A stretch of DNA of 64,000 bases, taken from assembly GCF_024256385.1 (NCBI RefSeq), contig NZ_JAMLFW010000001.1, forward strand, positions 930,001 to 994,000, read 5' to 3'. The position numbers and the translations under genes are program-made. A model generated the notes under the pieces. It was not told where the DNA came from, did not search any database, and was given only the letters and a program-made list of their open reading frames with translations. Of the stretch, positions 1 through 8,948 are shown in pieces. The first letter of the stretch is position 1. Every line of letters begins with the position of its first letter. The DNA is from Anatilimnocola floriformis (GTDB taxonomy: Bacteria; Planctomycetota; Planctomycetia; Pirellulales; Pirellulaceae).

Positions 1-3000
1 TGGTCGTGACGTTGGTGAAGGTCCACGGAATGACCACGTCGACTGACGAAACCTTATCGAGCGTGACGGTGAAATCGAAATTGGTCGTGCCGCTATTACC
101 TTCGTTCAGCGTCTTGCTGTCGATGCTTGCGACGACCGTGGTCACATCGTTGATGGTGCCCGTGCCGACAGTGTTGGCGGCGGCGAGCACTGCACCCGTT
201 GTTTCCGGCGCTGCGAGCGTGACCGTAAACGTCTCCGGCGTTTCGCTGATCAAATCCCCCGCGACCGGAAACGCGCCGGTGATCTTGGCCGAAGTCGCAC
301 CGGCTGGAATCGTGACCTTGCCGCTCTTTGTCAGCCCTGCGCCGAAGTCGGCATCGCTGGAAGTGACGTTCGTGAACGTCCACGGCACGACGACATCGAT
401 ATCAGCGGCAGCGCTCAGCGTGACGGTGAAATCAAAGTTCTTCGTGTTGCCGTTGGCTGGCTCGACGTCATTCACACTGTTAATCGTGACGGTCACCTGG
501 TCGTCGTTGTTGATCGTGCCGGTGCCCGTCTTCGCATTCGCATTCACGCTGGCATTGGCTGTTTCGGGCGTGCCGAGCGTGACGGTGAAGTTCTCGTTCG
601 CTTCGAGCACCGTGTCGCCCACGACATTGAAGCTGATTTTGCCAGTGGTCGCGCCGGCGAGAATCGTCACCTTGCCGGTGGTCGCCAAGCCGCTGAAATC
701 GGTATTTGCCGTCGTGCCGTTGGCAAAAGTCCACGGAATGACAACGTCGACGGGGGAAGCCTTGTCGAGCGTGACGGTGAAGTCGAACGCCGTCGTGCCA
801 GAATTTCCTTCGGCTTGCGCTTTGTCTGTGATACTCGCAACGACCGCAGCCGCTTGATCGATGATCGTTCCCGTGCCGATCTTTTCCGCGTTAGCCAACA
901 CCGCGCCGGATGTTTCCGGCGTGCCGAGCGTGACCGTGAACGTCTCGTTGTTTTCAGCAAGCAAGTCGCCAGCCACTGGAAACGCGCCGGCGATCTTCGC
1001 CGATGTCGAACCGGCTGGAATCGTAACCTTGCCGCTCTTCGTCAAGCCAGCGCCGAAGTCCGCATCCACCGTGGTGATGTTAGTGAACGTCCACGGCACG
1101 ACGACATCGATATCAGCGGCTGCACTGAGCGTGACGGTGAAATCAAAGTTCTTCGTATTGCCGTTCGTCGGCTCGGTGTCGGTGACGTTATTGATGCTGA
1201 CAATTACAGAATCGTCGTTGCTGATCGTCCCCGTGGCTGTCTTGGCGTTGCCATTCACACTGGCGTTGGGAGTTTCGGGCGTGCCGAGCGTGACAGTGAA
1301 GGTCTCATCCCCTTCGAGCACCGTATCGCCGATGACATTGAAGCTGATCTTGCCGGTGGTCGCGCCGGCTGCGATCGTCACTTTGCCGGTGGTCGCCAGG
1401 CCGCTGAAATCGGTATTTGCCGTCGTGCCGTTGGCGAAGGTCCATGGAATGACCACATCGACGGGCGAAGCCTTGTCGAGCGTAACGGTGAAGTCGAACG
1501 CGGTGTTTCCCGAGTTGCCTTCGGCCAGCGTTTTGTTGGCGATGCTCGCGACTACCGCAGTGCTGGCATCGAGAACGGTGCCCGTGCCAACCTTCGAGGC
1601 GTCATTCAACACCGCGCCAGTCGTCTCCGGCGTGCCGAGCGTCACCGAGAAGGTCTCGTTGGTTTCGGTCAACAAATCGCCGGCGACCGGAAAGACGCCG
1701 GTAATTTGTGCCGACGTCGCACCGGCTGGAATTGTGACCTTGCCGCTCTTCGTCAGCCCGGCGCCGAAATCCGCATCGACGGTCGTGACATTGGTGAAGG
1801 TCCACGGCACGACGACATCGACCTCGGCGGCAGCACTCAGCGTGACCGTGAAATCGAAGTTCTTCGTATTGCCGTTGGCCGGTTCGGTATCGGTGACATT
1901 GTTGATGCTGACCGTCACCTGGTCGTCGTTGGTGATCGTGCCGGTGCCGACCTTGCTCTGGGCGAGTGTGACTTCGGTTTGCTCGGGCGTGCCGAGGGTT
2001 ACCGAGAACGTTTCGTTCTTCTCGAGCGTGGTGTCGCCATTCACTGGAAAGCTGGGAGTGATCTTGGCAGAAGTCGAGCCGGCAGGAATCGTGACCTTGC
2101 CGGTCTTTGTTAACGCCGCGCCAAAATCAGCGTCGTTCGTATCGATATGGCTGAACGACCAGGGAATGACCACGTCGAATGCAGCCGGGTGATCGATCGT
2201 CACTGTGAAATCGAAGTTCGTCGTGCCAGCGTTCCCTTCGACCTGCGTGACCGAATCGATGCTGGCCAGCGCAGTGTCGTCGTTGGTGATCGTGCCAATG
2301 GCTTCGCCATCGCGAATGATCGCGTTGCCATCGATCTTGGTGATCGAGAGCTTGAAGGTCTCGTCTTTCTCGACGAGCGTGTCGCCGTTGAGCTTCACGG
2401 TAACGGTCTGCGACGTCGTGTCCTTAGCAATCGTCACCACCTGGTTCGTGAACGCCGTGTAATCAACACCTGCGAGCGCAGTGACGTCTTGCGTCGAAAC
2501 TTCGAGTACTACGTCGGCCAGCGGATTGGACTTGTCGAGCGTGATCGTAAAGACCAGCAGCGTTTCGCCAGCGTTCCCTTCGAGAATCGCGACGTCGCCG
2601 ATGCTCGCCGCTGGCAGGTCGTTGTCGTCATCGAGAATCGTGCCGACGACGGGATTTCCCGCCGTCACATTGCGGCCAGCGGCTTGCACGTTACTCAGCG
2701 CAGCCGTGAACGATTCATCGGGCTCGACCGTTGTATCGCCAACAATCGGCACGCTGATGGTCTGCGTCAGCGGCCCACCGGCGGTGAAGGTGATAATTTG
2801 ATTGTTGGTCGCCGTGTAATCGTTGTTGGCCACCGTCGCGGTGCCATCAGCTGTATCGAAGACGACCGTCACGTTCACATCGACCGGATTGCTCAGCGTC
2901 GCCGTGAAGACCATGTTCGAAGTGCCGGCGTCACCTTCGTTTTGCGAGACCGGCGCGAGCGTGATCGTCGCCGAATCGTCGTTGGTGATCGTTCCGGTGA

Positions 3001-4675
3001 TGGGACCGGCCGGAAGCGTGACGGTGAACGGCCCCGAATTCAAATTGCTGAGGAGGACGTTGAAGACTTCATCGAGTTCAACGGTATTGTCGCCGTTGAT
3101 TGGCACTTCGAAATCGATCGGGCCGACGCTGTTGGCGGTGAAGGTAATCGTCTTGCTGGTCGCCGTGTAGTCGCTCCCCGCCGTGGCCGTGCCATCCTGC
3201 GTGTCGACTTGCAGCGAAACTTCGCCGGGTACCGGATTCGTCAGACCGATGCTGAACTTCAGATTCTTGGTGCCGGCGTTGCCTTCTTCGATCGAGACCG
3301 ACGTGATCGTGATGGCCGATGTATCGTCATCGTCGATGGTGGCGAGAGCGCTGTTTGTTTCGATCGTCACGTTGCGCGCAGGTGCACCGGCAACCAAGCC
3401 ATCGATCTGCACGACGAAAGACTCGTCCCCTTCGATGTTAGTGTCGCCAAGAATATTGACCGGAATCTTGATGGCGCTCGTGCTGCCCGCGTTGAACGTG
3501 ATCGTGCCAGAGGTCGGGGTATAGTCGTTGCCCGCCACCGTCGCCGTGTCGTCTTTGGTTTGATAGTTGACCGACACCGGCACATCGACCGGCGCCGAGA
3601 GCGTGACGGTGAACTCCACCGGCGTGTTGCCGGCGTTCCCTTCCGCCGTCGAAGCTGGGCCCGTGATGACGATGATCGCCGAGTCGTCGTTGGTGATCGT
3701 GCCCGTGCCGACGTTCTCGACCGACAGTCCCACGCCGGCAGTTTCTGGCGTGCCGAGCGTGACCGTGAAGGTTTCATCGCGTTCGACCGTCAGATCACCC
3801 AGCACGGCAAACGCCGGAATCACTGCCGAGAGTTGCCCGGCAGGGATGGTAACTTTGCCAGCCTTCGTCAGCCCCGCATCAAAATCGGCGTCGGTAGTTT
3901 CGCCGTGGGCAAAGGTCCAGGGAATGACAACATCGGTGGCGGCTGCGGCGTCGAGCGTGACGGTGAAGCTGTAGTTCGTTGTCCCCGCGTTCCCTTCGGC
4001 TTGCGTCACATCTTCGGTGATGCTGGCCTGAATGCCATCGGTAACCGTGATCGTTTGCTGCTCGATCGTCGCGCTATCGAGACTCGAGCCATCGGCAAAC
4101 GCGGCGCTGCCGGTACCGATGGTGATATTCAGCGGGCTGTTGACGACGGCCGATTCGGCGTTGAACTTCAGCAGGGCGAAACGCTCAAAACCAGCGACGC
4201 CGATTTCCTTGCCGTTGCCGTTGTTCGGCAAGGCCGCGCCACTCAGTTCATCAATGGTTCCCGCCGTGTTGTCGAGCGTGCCGTCGCGGAAAATCGGGAA
4301 ATCGGCCGTGATGATCGTCGGCGAGTTGACCGGATCAAAGGGATTATCGATCTCTTCGAAATTGGCTGCGCTGAAACCGATATCTAAGGACAGGTCGATC
4401 AGCCCCGAGGGAACTGCCGAAGTATCTTGCGCTTTGATCTCGACCCAAAAGTCCTGTCCGGCCGTGACCGTGTCATTGGCAATCAGTGCGCCCGGCACGC
4501 CGCCGTTGTCGGCATACAGATTGACTTGCAGCGCGAGGGTCGCGAGCAGGCTGCGGTTCTCGAGCGACTCGAGCAGGAGCTTCCGCCGCGCGAGTTTTTG
4601 GCGGCGCTCACGCTCGGCAACAGCAACAGGCAAACGGTGGCGGGACGAAGAGGAACGACGGTCCGCAAACTTCAC
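1..4675 (-). CDS. Calx-beta repeat surface protein, N-terminal part (3' end outside window)
   Basis: Reading frame open from a GTG at 4675 to the left edge (about 1558 codons, no stop seen). The N-terminus is basic and carries LESLENRSLLA at about residues 35-45, the leader motif typical of giant planctomycete surface proteins. Residues 50-190 resemble a cohesin-like domain (TVTAGQDFWVEIKAQD). The rest is a chain of roughly a dozen Calx-beta domains of 110-120 residues, each with the signature T-x-E-G-N-x-G...FTVTL...GTxTNDD. Calx-beta domains bind calcium and build long extracellular adhesin-like rods. The plus-strand ORFs over this region are antisense shadows: their 'VTVKSK' repeats are the complement of FDFTVTL. 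The start is GTG because an in-frame TGA lies just upstream. A TTG a few codons earlier is the only alternative. Confidence 0.9.
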   Translation of the reverse strand, partial: MKFADRRSSSSRHRLPVAVAERERRQKLARRKLLLESLENRSLLATLALQVNLYADNGGVPGALIANDTVTAGQDFWVEIKAQDTSAVPSGLIDLSLDIGFSAANFEEIDNPFDPVNSPTIITADFPIFRDGTLDNTAGTIDELSGAALPNNGNGKEIGVAGFERFALLKFNAESAVVNSPLNITIGTGSAAFADGSSLDSATIEQQTITVTDGIQASITEDVTQAEGNAGTTNYSFTVTLDAAAATDVVIPWTFAHGETTDADFDAGLTKAGKVTIPAGQLSAVIPAFAVLGDLTVERDETFTVTLGTPETAGVGLSVENVGTGTITNDDSAIIVITGPASTAEGNAGNTPVEFTVTLSAPVDVPVSVNYQTKDDTATVAGNDYTPTSGTITFNAGSTSAIKIPVNILGDTNIEGDESFVVQIDGLVAGAPARNVTIETNSALATIDDDDTSAITITSVSIEEGNAGTKNLKFSIGLTNPVPGEVSLQVDTQDGTATAGSDYTATSKTITFTANSVGPIDFEVPINGDNTVELDEVFNVLLSNLNSGPFTVTLPAGPITGTITNDDSATITLAPVSQNEGDAGTSNMVFTATLSNPVDVNVTVVFDTADGTATVANNDYTATNNQIITFTAGGPLTQTISVPIVGDTTVEPDESFTAALSNVQAAGRNVTAGNPVVGTILDDDNDLPAASIGDVAILEGNAGETLLVFTITLDKSNPLADVVLEVSTQDVTALAGVDYTAFTNQVVTIAKDTTSQTVTVKLNGDTLVEKDETFKLSITKIDGNAIIRDGEAIGTITNDDTALASIDSVTQVEGNAGTTNFDFTVTIDHPAAFDVVIPWSFSHIDTNDADFGAALTKTGKVTIPAGSTSAKITPSFPVNGDTTLEKNETFSVTLGTPEQTEVTLAQSKVGTGTITNDDQVTVSINNVTDTEPANGNTKNFDFTVTLSAAAEVDVVVPWTFTNVTTVDADFGAGLTKSGKVTIPAGATSAQITGVFPVAGDLLTETNETFSVTLGTPETTGAVLNDASKVGTGTVLDASTAVVASIANKTLAEGNSGNTAFDFTVTLDKASPVDVVIPWTFANGTTANTDFSGLATTGKVTIAAGATTGKISFNVIGDTVLEGDETFTVTLGTPETPNASVNGNAKTATGTISNDDSVIVSINNVTDTEPTNGNTKNFDFTVTLSAAADIDVVVPWTFTNITTVDADFGAGLTKSGKVTIPAGSTSAKIAGAFPVAGDLLAENNETFTVTLGTPETSGAVLANAEKIGTGTIIDQAAAVVASITDKAQAEGNSGTTAFDFTVTLDKASPVDVVIPWTFANGTTANTDFSGLATTGKVTILAGATTGKISFNVVGDTVLEANENFTVTLGTPETANASVNANAKTGTGTINNDDQVTVTINSVNDVEPANGNTKNFDFTVTLSAAADIDVVVPWTFTNVTSSDADFGAGLTKSGKVTIPAGATSAKITGAFPVAGDLISETPETFTVTLAAPETTGAVLAAANTVGTGTINDVTTVVASIDSKTLNEGNSGTTNFDFTVTLDKVSSVDVVIPWTFTNVTT
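350..2110 (-). repeat. 711 bp tandem two-domain repeat inside the Calx-beta gene
   Basis: The same block (for example CACGGCACGACGACATCG on the plus strand) starts at 381, 1092 and 1803, exactly 711 bp apart each time. This is 237 codons, i.e. two consecutive Calx-beta domains of alternating type (one with VDVVVPWTFTN, one with VDVVIPWTFANGTTA). DNA identity between copies is high by eye, which suggests recent duplication or ongoing gene conversion. The copies nearer the gene start are much more diverged. Confidence 0.85.
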
Positions 4676-5267
4676 GGCAAACCTCAATTCAGGAAATCAT
4701 CAGTACCACCGCGGCCAACAATGACGCGGCGCGTTTCATCCCTGAAAGCAGGTCGTTCGCCCCCGCAGTTCATTGCAGGGGAGCGGCCGGCGAGTTCTTC
4801 CCGCCGGCGATTCCCGGTCTGGAACCGGGTAAAAGTTCTTATCGTAGTTGGAACGGCCCGAATTGTTATCCCGCTAGGTCACCATTTGGCCTCGCAAAGA
4901 CGCTTCGAGCAGCAACTATTCCAGCCATGCCGACAGTGGCGAATAAACCGCCGCGACCTCCCGTCGCGCTGGATATTTTGCACGTTTTGGCATGTTTCAA
5001 GGCCCCAAACCCATCAACGGCAACCGTTCGCACGGGAACAGTCTGCCGGTTCGACGCGGCCGGCAGCCTGCGCGTTCCCGCCGGCTGGAAATTGGTGAGC
5101 ACTTCTTCAGAATGTTCAGAAATCTTAACAACCGCCGGCCTCGTTGAAAGATTGGGCGGAGTTCGCCCATCTGGATGGTGGGGATCGCGAAGGAAAAAGA
5201 GTACCCACAAACCTGGGAGCCATCTAGACTGACGGCAGTTTGAACCGCGGCAGGGCAGGGGAGGGGA
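4676..5267. other. Intergenic region between divergent Calx-beta and DUF1592 genes
   Basis: About 590 bp without a credible gene. It must hold the promoters of both divergent genes. It contains a small perfect hairpin (CCCGGT, 5-nt loop, ACCGGG, 4813-4829) and one CAGGGGAG copy of the dispersed polar motif at 4776-4783. I see no other structure I can name. Confidence 0.6.
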
Positions 5268-5268
5268 G
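5253..5268 (+). promoter_or_regulatory. Ribosome binding site made from the dispersed polar motif
   Basis: GGGCAGGGGAGGGGAG lies immediately before the ATG at 5271. It is the full-length form of the GGGCAGGG motif described in the findings, and its GGAGG core is at Shine-Dalgarno distance from the start. Confidence 0.6.
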
Positions 5269-5270
5269 TG

Positions 5271-7622
5271 ATGCATCGCCGGATTTGGATTTGGGGACTC
5301 GGTTGCCTGGCGCTGTTCGCTGCGCGCGTCACCGCCGCCGAGCTCGATGCTCCCACCACTGCGTTTCTCAAGCAGCACTGCGTGCGCTGCCACAACGACA
5401 AGAAGACCGAAGGCGAACTGCGGCTCGATCAACTCGGCGATGACCTGGCCGATGGCCGAACCTTTGAACAATGGCAAGCCGTTGTCGCGCGATTGCGCGC
5501 GGGAGACATGCCGCCCAAGGATCAGCCGAAACCGCCGGCTGCCGATGTCGCCACGGTCTTGCGGCGAGTTTCCAGTCGGCTCGATGCTGCCGCCCTCGCG
5601 CGGCGGGCCGAAGGGCGGACCACGTTGCGACGTTTGAATCGCACCGAGTATGAAAACACGGTCCGCGATCTGTTCGCTGTCGAAGTTGCCGTGAAAGAAC
5701 TCTTGCCCGAAGACACCATCGCCTTCGGCTTCGATAACGTTGGCTCGGCCCTTTCGGTTTCCCCGGTGCTCATCGAGCAATATCTGGAAGCTGCCGACGC
5801 GGTCATCACGGCTGCCCTCGCGCCGCTGGCCAAAGGCGCCTCCACGCAGGAGACGCATCTGCTGAAAGATACGATCCCCGAATACTTCAAGGGATGTCAT
5901 TTCATCGGCGACGAAACGTATCTCTTCCGCTCCGATGCCAATCCCACCCACCTCAGCAAGTGGCGAGCGAAAGAACCCGGGCTGTATCGCTTCAAGGTTC
6001 ACACGCGGGCGCATCAGTCAACGGTGCCCCTCACGCTCGCTGTGCTCGCGGGCAATTTCAACGGTGCTGCCGGCAGTGCCCGGCGGGTTGGTTACTACGA
6101 TGTGCTCCCCGGCAAGCCCGAGCCAATTGAAATCGTCATTCGCCTGGCAACGCGGGAAACATTCAAAGTCGAACCTACTGCGTTACCCAAGATCTATCTA
6201 AAGACCGAGGCTTTCGACGAGTACCCGGGGCCGATGGTTGTTGTCGGCGCGATCGATATCGAAGGACCGCTGCCGGAAGTCTGGCCGACCGAAAGCTACC
6301 TGCGCGTGATGGGCGAAGCCGATCCCAAGAAAGGGACTCTGGAAGATGCCAAGACCATCCTCGGCAAGCTCCTGCCGAAAGCCTTTCGCCGGCCAACGAC
6401 CGAAGAAGATCTGCAGCCGTATTTGAAACTCGTAAGCGACTCGCTGGAGAACAAGAAGCCGTTCGATGAATCGCTGCGTGTCGGCTTGAAGGCGATTCTC
6501 TGTTCGCCGCGGTTTCTGTATCTGAAAGAACCGGCCGGCGCGCTCGATGATTTCGCGCTTGCCTCGCGACTCTCCTATTTCCTCTGGAGCAGCATGCCGG
6601 ACCGGCAGTTGTTTCAAGCGGCATTCAAAGGTGAATTGAAACAGCCCGCTGTGCTCCGTGCGCAGACCGAACGGATGTTGCAGGATCCCAAAGCGCAACG
6701 CTTCGTCGAGAACTTCACCGGCCAATGGCTCGGCTTGCGCGACATCGATTTCACCACGCCCGACCCGCAGTTGTATCCCGAGTTCGACGACTCGCTGAAG
6801 TGGTCGATGGTCCGCGAGACGCAACTCTTTTTCGAAGAACTGCTGAAGAACGATCTCTCGACGCATAACTTCGTCGATTCCGATTTCACGATCGTCAACG
6901 ACCGTCTGGCCAAGCACTACGGCATTCCCAATATCACCGGCATCACACATCGCAAAGTACAACTGCTGCCCGAGTATCATCGTGGCGGCGTGCTCGCCCA
7001 CGGCAGCGTTTTGAAAGTGACCGCCAACGGCACGACGACCTCACCAGTGCTCCGCGGCGTGTGGGTGCTCGACCGCATCATGGGCGCCGCAGCCAAACCA
7101 CCGCCGGCAAGCGTCCCTGCGATCGAACCCGACATTCGCGGCGCGGTGACAATCCGCGATCAACTGGCCAAGCACCGGCAAATCGAAAGTTGCGCGGCCT
7201 GCCATGCCGACATCGACCCGCCCGGCTTTGCGCTCGAAAGCTACGACGTGATCGGCGGCTATCGCGAAAAATACCGTGCCGTCGGCACCCGTGAGAAAGT
7301 CCGCGTCCCTGACAGCAATATCCTGAAATACCTGGCCCGCCCCAACTACGGCTGGGGACCCACTGTCGAAGCCGGCGATCAACTAAAGGACGGCCGCAAA
7401 TTTGCGGACCTCGCCGAGTTCAAAAAACTCCTGCTCACCGATGCCGATCAGGTGCCACGCTGCGTAGCGCAAAAACTAATGGTCTACGCCACCGGCAGTC
7501 CGATACAATACGGCGACACGGCAGAGATCGAGAAGATTGTTTCGCAAATCAAAAACAAAAACTACGGCCTACGTTCGACCGTGCATGCGGTGGTGGCGAG
7601 TCCGTTGTTTCAGAGCAAGTAG
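5271..7622 (+). CDS. DUF1592-family secreted cytochrome c-like protein
   Basis: 783 residues. A signal peptide (about residues 1-23) is followed by a planctomycete-type cytochrome c segment with heme motif CVRCH near residue 37. Next come the DUF1587-like stretch (LRRLNRTEYENTVRDLF, about residue 118), the DUF1592 and DUF1588 regions (including CAACHADIDPPGFALESYD, a second CxxCH) and a C-terminal DUF1585 segment. This order is the standard one for the family. Such proteins are abundant in Planctomycetes and are exported. Their substrate is unknown, and a redox role in polymer breakdown is only a suggestion. The ATG at 5271 is preferred over the GTG at 5268 because of ribosome-binding-site spacing. 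The gene is followed after 44 bp by its usual partner, a DUF1552 gene, so the two probably form an operon. Confidence 0.93.
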   Translation: MHRRIWIWGLGCLALFAARVTAAELDAPTTAFLKQHCVRCHNDKKTEGELRLDQLGDDLADGRTFEQWQAVVARLRAGDMPPKDQPKPPAADVATVLRRVSSRLDAAALARRAEGRTTLRRLNRTEYENTVRDLFAVEVAVKELLPEDTIAFGFDNVGSALSVSPVLIEQYLEAADAVITAALAPLAKGASTQETHLLKDTIPEYFKGCHFIGDETYLFRSDANPTHLSKWRAKEPGLYRFKVHTRAHQSTVPLTLAVLAGNFNGAAGSARRVGYYDVLPGKPEPIEIVIRLATRETFKVEPTALPKIYLKTEAFDEYPGPMVVVGAIDIEGPLPEVWPTESYLRVMGEADPKKGTLEDAKTILGKLLPKAFRRPTTEEDLQPYLKLVSDSLENKKPFDESLRVGLKAILCSPRFLYLKEPAGALDDFALASRLSYFLWSSMPDRQLFQAAFKGELKQPAVLRAQTERMLQDPKAQRFVENFTGQWLGLRDIDFTTPDPQLYPEFDDSLKWSMVRETQLFFEELLKNDLSTHNFVDSDFTIVNDRLAKHYGIPNITGITHRKVQLLPEYHRGGVLAHGSVLKVTANGTTTSPVLRGVWVLDRIMGAAAKPPPASVPAIEPDIRGAVTIRDQLAKHRQIESCAACHADIDPPGFALESYDVIGGYREKYRAVGTREKVRVPDSNILKYLARPNYGWGPTVEAGDQLKDGRKFADLAEFKKLLLTDADQVPRCVAQKLMVYATGSPIQYGDTAEIEKIVSQIKNKNYGLRSTVHAVVASPLFQSK

Positions 7623-7666
7623 TGTCCGTCATAGCCCGTGGCGTCAGCCAGGGGGAAGCTGTACCG

Positions 7667-8947
7667 ATGAAGACATCTCAATCACGTCGACTCTTTCTTC
7701 GCGGCACTGGTGTCGCGCTCGCGCTGCCGCTGCTCGAGCAGTTTGCCTTCCGCAAGCCGTTGTTGTCGGCGGAGGAGAAGAAAGCCGAACCGCCGCGGCG
7801 GATGCTCTGCATTAACACCACGCTCGGCATTCACACCGAAAACCTGTTTCCAAAACAGACCGGCAAGGATTACGAAAACTCGCCATACCTCGAAGTCATC
7901 AAGCAGTTCCGCGACGACTTCACGGTCTTCTCGGGGCTGTCGCATCCCGATGTCGATGGTGGCCACTCAGCCGAGGCTTCGTATCTAACCGCCGCACCGC
8001 ATCCGCGGGCCGATAGTTTTAAGAACACAATTTCGCTCGATCAATTTGCCGTCGAGCGGCTCGCGCCGGATACGCGGTTTGCCTCGCTCTGTTTGTCTTC
8101 CTCGTCGAGTCGCGGTTTGTCTTACACGCGCAGCGGCGTGGCGATTCCCGCGCAAGAACGGCCGTCGGCGGTCTTCAAAAAGATGTTCGTCGAAGGCACA
8201 CCGGCTCAAGTTCGCACGCAAGTCGAGCGGCTTTCGCAGGGCGAGAGCATCATGGACACAATCCACTCCGAAGCGAAATCGCTCGAGCGCGACCTGGGCA
8301 AGCGCGACCGCGAAAAGCTCGCCGAATATTTCTCCGCCGTGCGCGAAGTCGAACAGCGACTGCAGAAAGCGCAGAGCTGGGCGAAGTTGCCCAAGCCCGT
8401 GGTCAATGCCAAGGTCCCCGCCGACATCGCCGACGGCAAGGAAGTCGCCGCTCGCGTGCGACTCATGACCGACTTGATGCACCTCGCATTTCAGACCGAC
8501 TCGACGCGATTCATCACCTTTGCTTTTTCAGGCATGAACGCGGTGCCGAAGATCGAAGGTGTGTCGCAGGATTGGCACAACCTGTCGCACCACGGTCAGG
8601 ATCCGGCGAAGCTCGCTGAGCTGAAAATCATCGAGCTTGAGCAGTTTAAGCTCTTCGGCGAACTGCTGGCGAAATTGAAGAGCACCAATGAAAACGGTCG
8701 CAGCTTGCTCGATCAAACGATCGTGATGTTTGGCAGCAACCTGGGCAACGCGAGCAGCCACAGCAACAGCAACATGCCGATCGTGGTCGCCGGCGGTGGT
8801 TTCCGCCACGGCCAGCATCTGGCGTTCGATCCGAAGAAGAATCCGCCGCTGAGCAACCTTTACGTGCAGTTCCTGCAGCGACTCGGCCTCGACATCGACA
8901 CCTTCGGCAGCAGCACCGGCACGATGCCAGGATTTTCGCTCGCCTAG
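7667..8947 (+). CDS. DUF1552-family secreted protein
   Basis: 426 residues. The start ATG at 7667 has a GGGGGAAG ribosome binding site and gives an N-terminus with a Tat-like signal (SRRLFLRGTG followed by a hydrophobic stretch). An in-frame GTG at 7622, overlapping the upstream stop, is less likely. The body shows the family pattern: RRMLCINTTLGIHTENLFP, a GLSHPDVDGGHSA segment with Asp and His that could bind metal, and a C-terminal DQTIVMFGSNLGNASSHS motif resembling alkaline-phosphatase-like or DUF1501 proteins. DUF1552 genes normally accompany DUF1592 genes, as here. The function is unknown, and the pair is presumed to act outside the cytoplasmic membrane. Confidence 0.92.
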   Translation: MKTSQSRRLFLRGTGVALALPLLEQFAFRKPLLSAEEKKAEPPRRMLCINTTLGIHTENLFPKQTGKDYENSPYLEVIKQFRDDFTVFSGLSHPDVDGGHSAEASYLTAAPHPRADSFKNTISLDQFAVERLAPDTRFASLCLSSSSSRGLSYTRSGVAIPAQERPSAVFKKMFVEGTPAQVRTQVERLSQGESIMDTIHSEAKSLERDLGKRDREKLAEYFSAVREVEQRLQKAQSWAKLPKPVVNAKVPADIADGKEVAARVRLMTDLMHLAFQTDSTRFITFAFSGMNAVPKIEGVSQDWHNLSHHGQDPAKLAELKIIELEQFKLFGELLAKLKSTNENGRSLLDQTIVMFGSNLGNASSHSNSNMPIVVAGGGFRHGQHLAFDPKKNPPLSNLYVQFLQRLGLDIDTFGSSTGTMPGFSLA

Positions 8948-8948
8948 C

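Noticed and set aside
815-4387. Long plus-strand ORFs (432, 443 and 746 codons) over the Calx-beta gene
   Set aside because: They are antisense shadows. The minus-strand frame gives a clean Calx-beta repeat protein over the whole stretch, while the plus-strand products have Arg/Asp-rich or Val/Ser-rich sequences without domain character.
4866-6014. 382-codon minus-strand ORF
   Set aside because: Antisense to the 5' part of the DUF1592 gene; no family resemblance.
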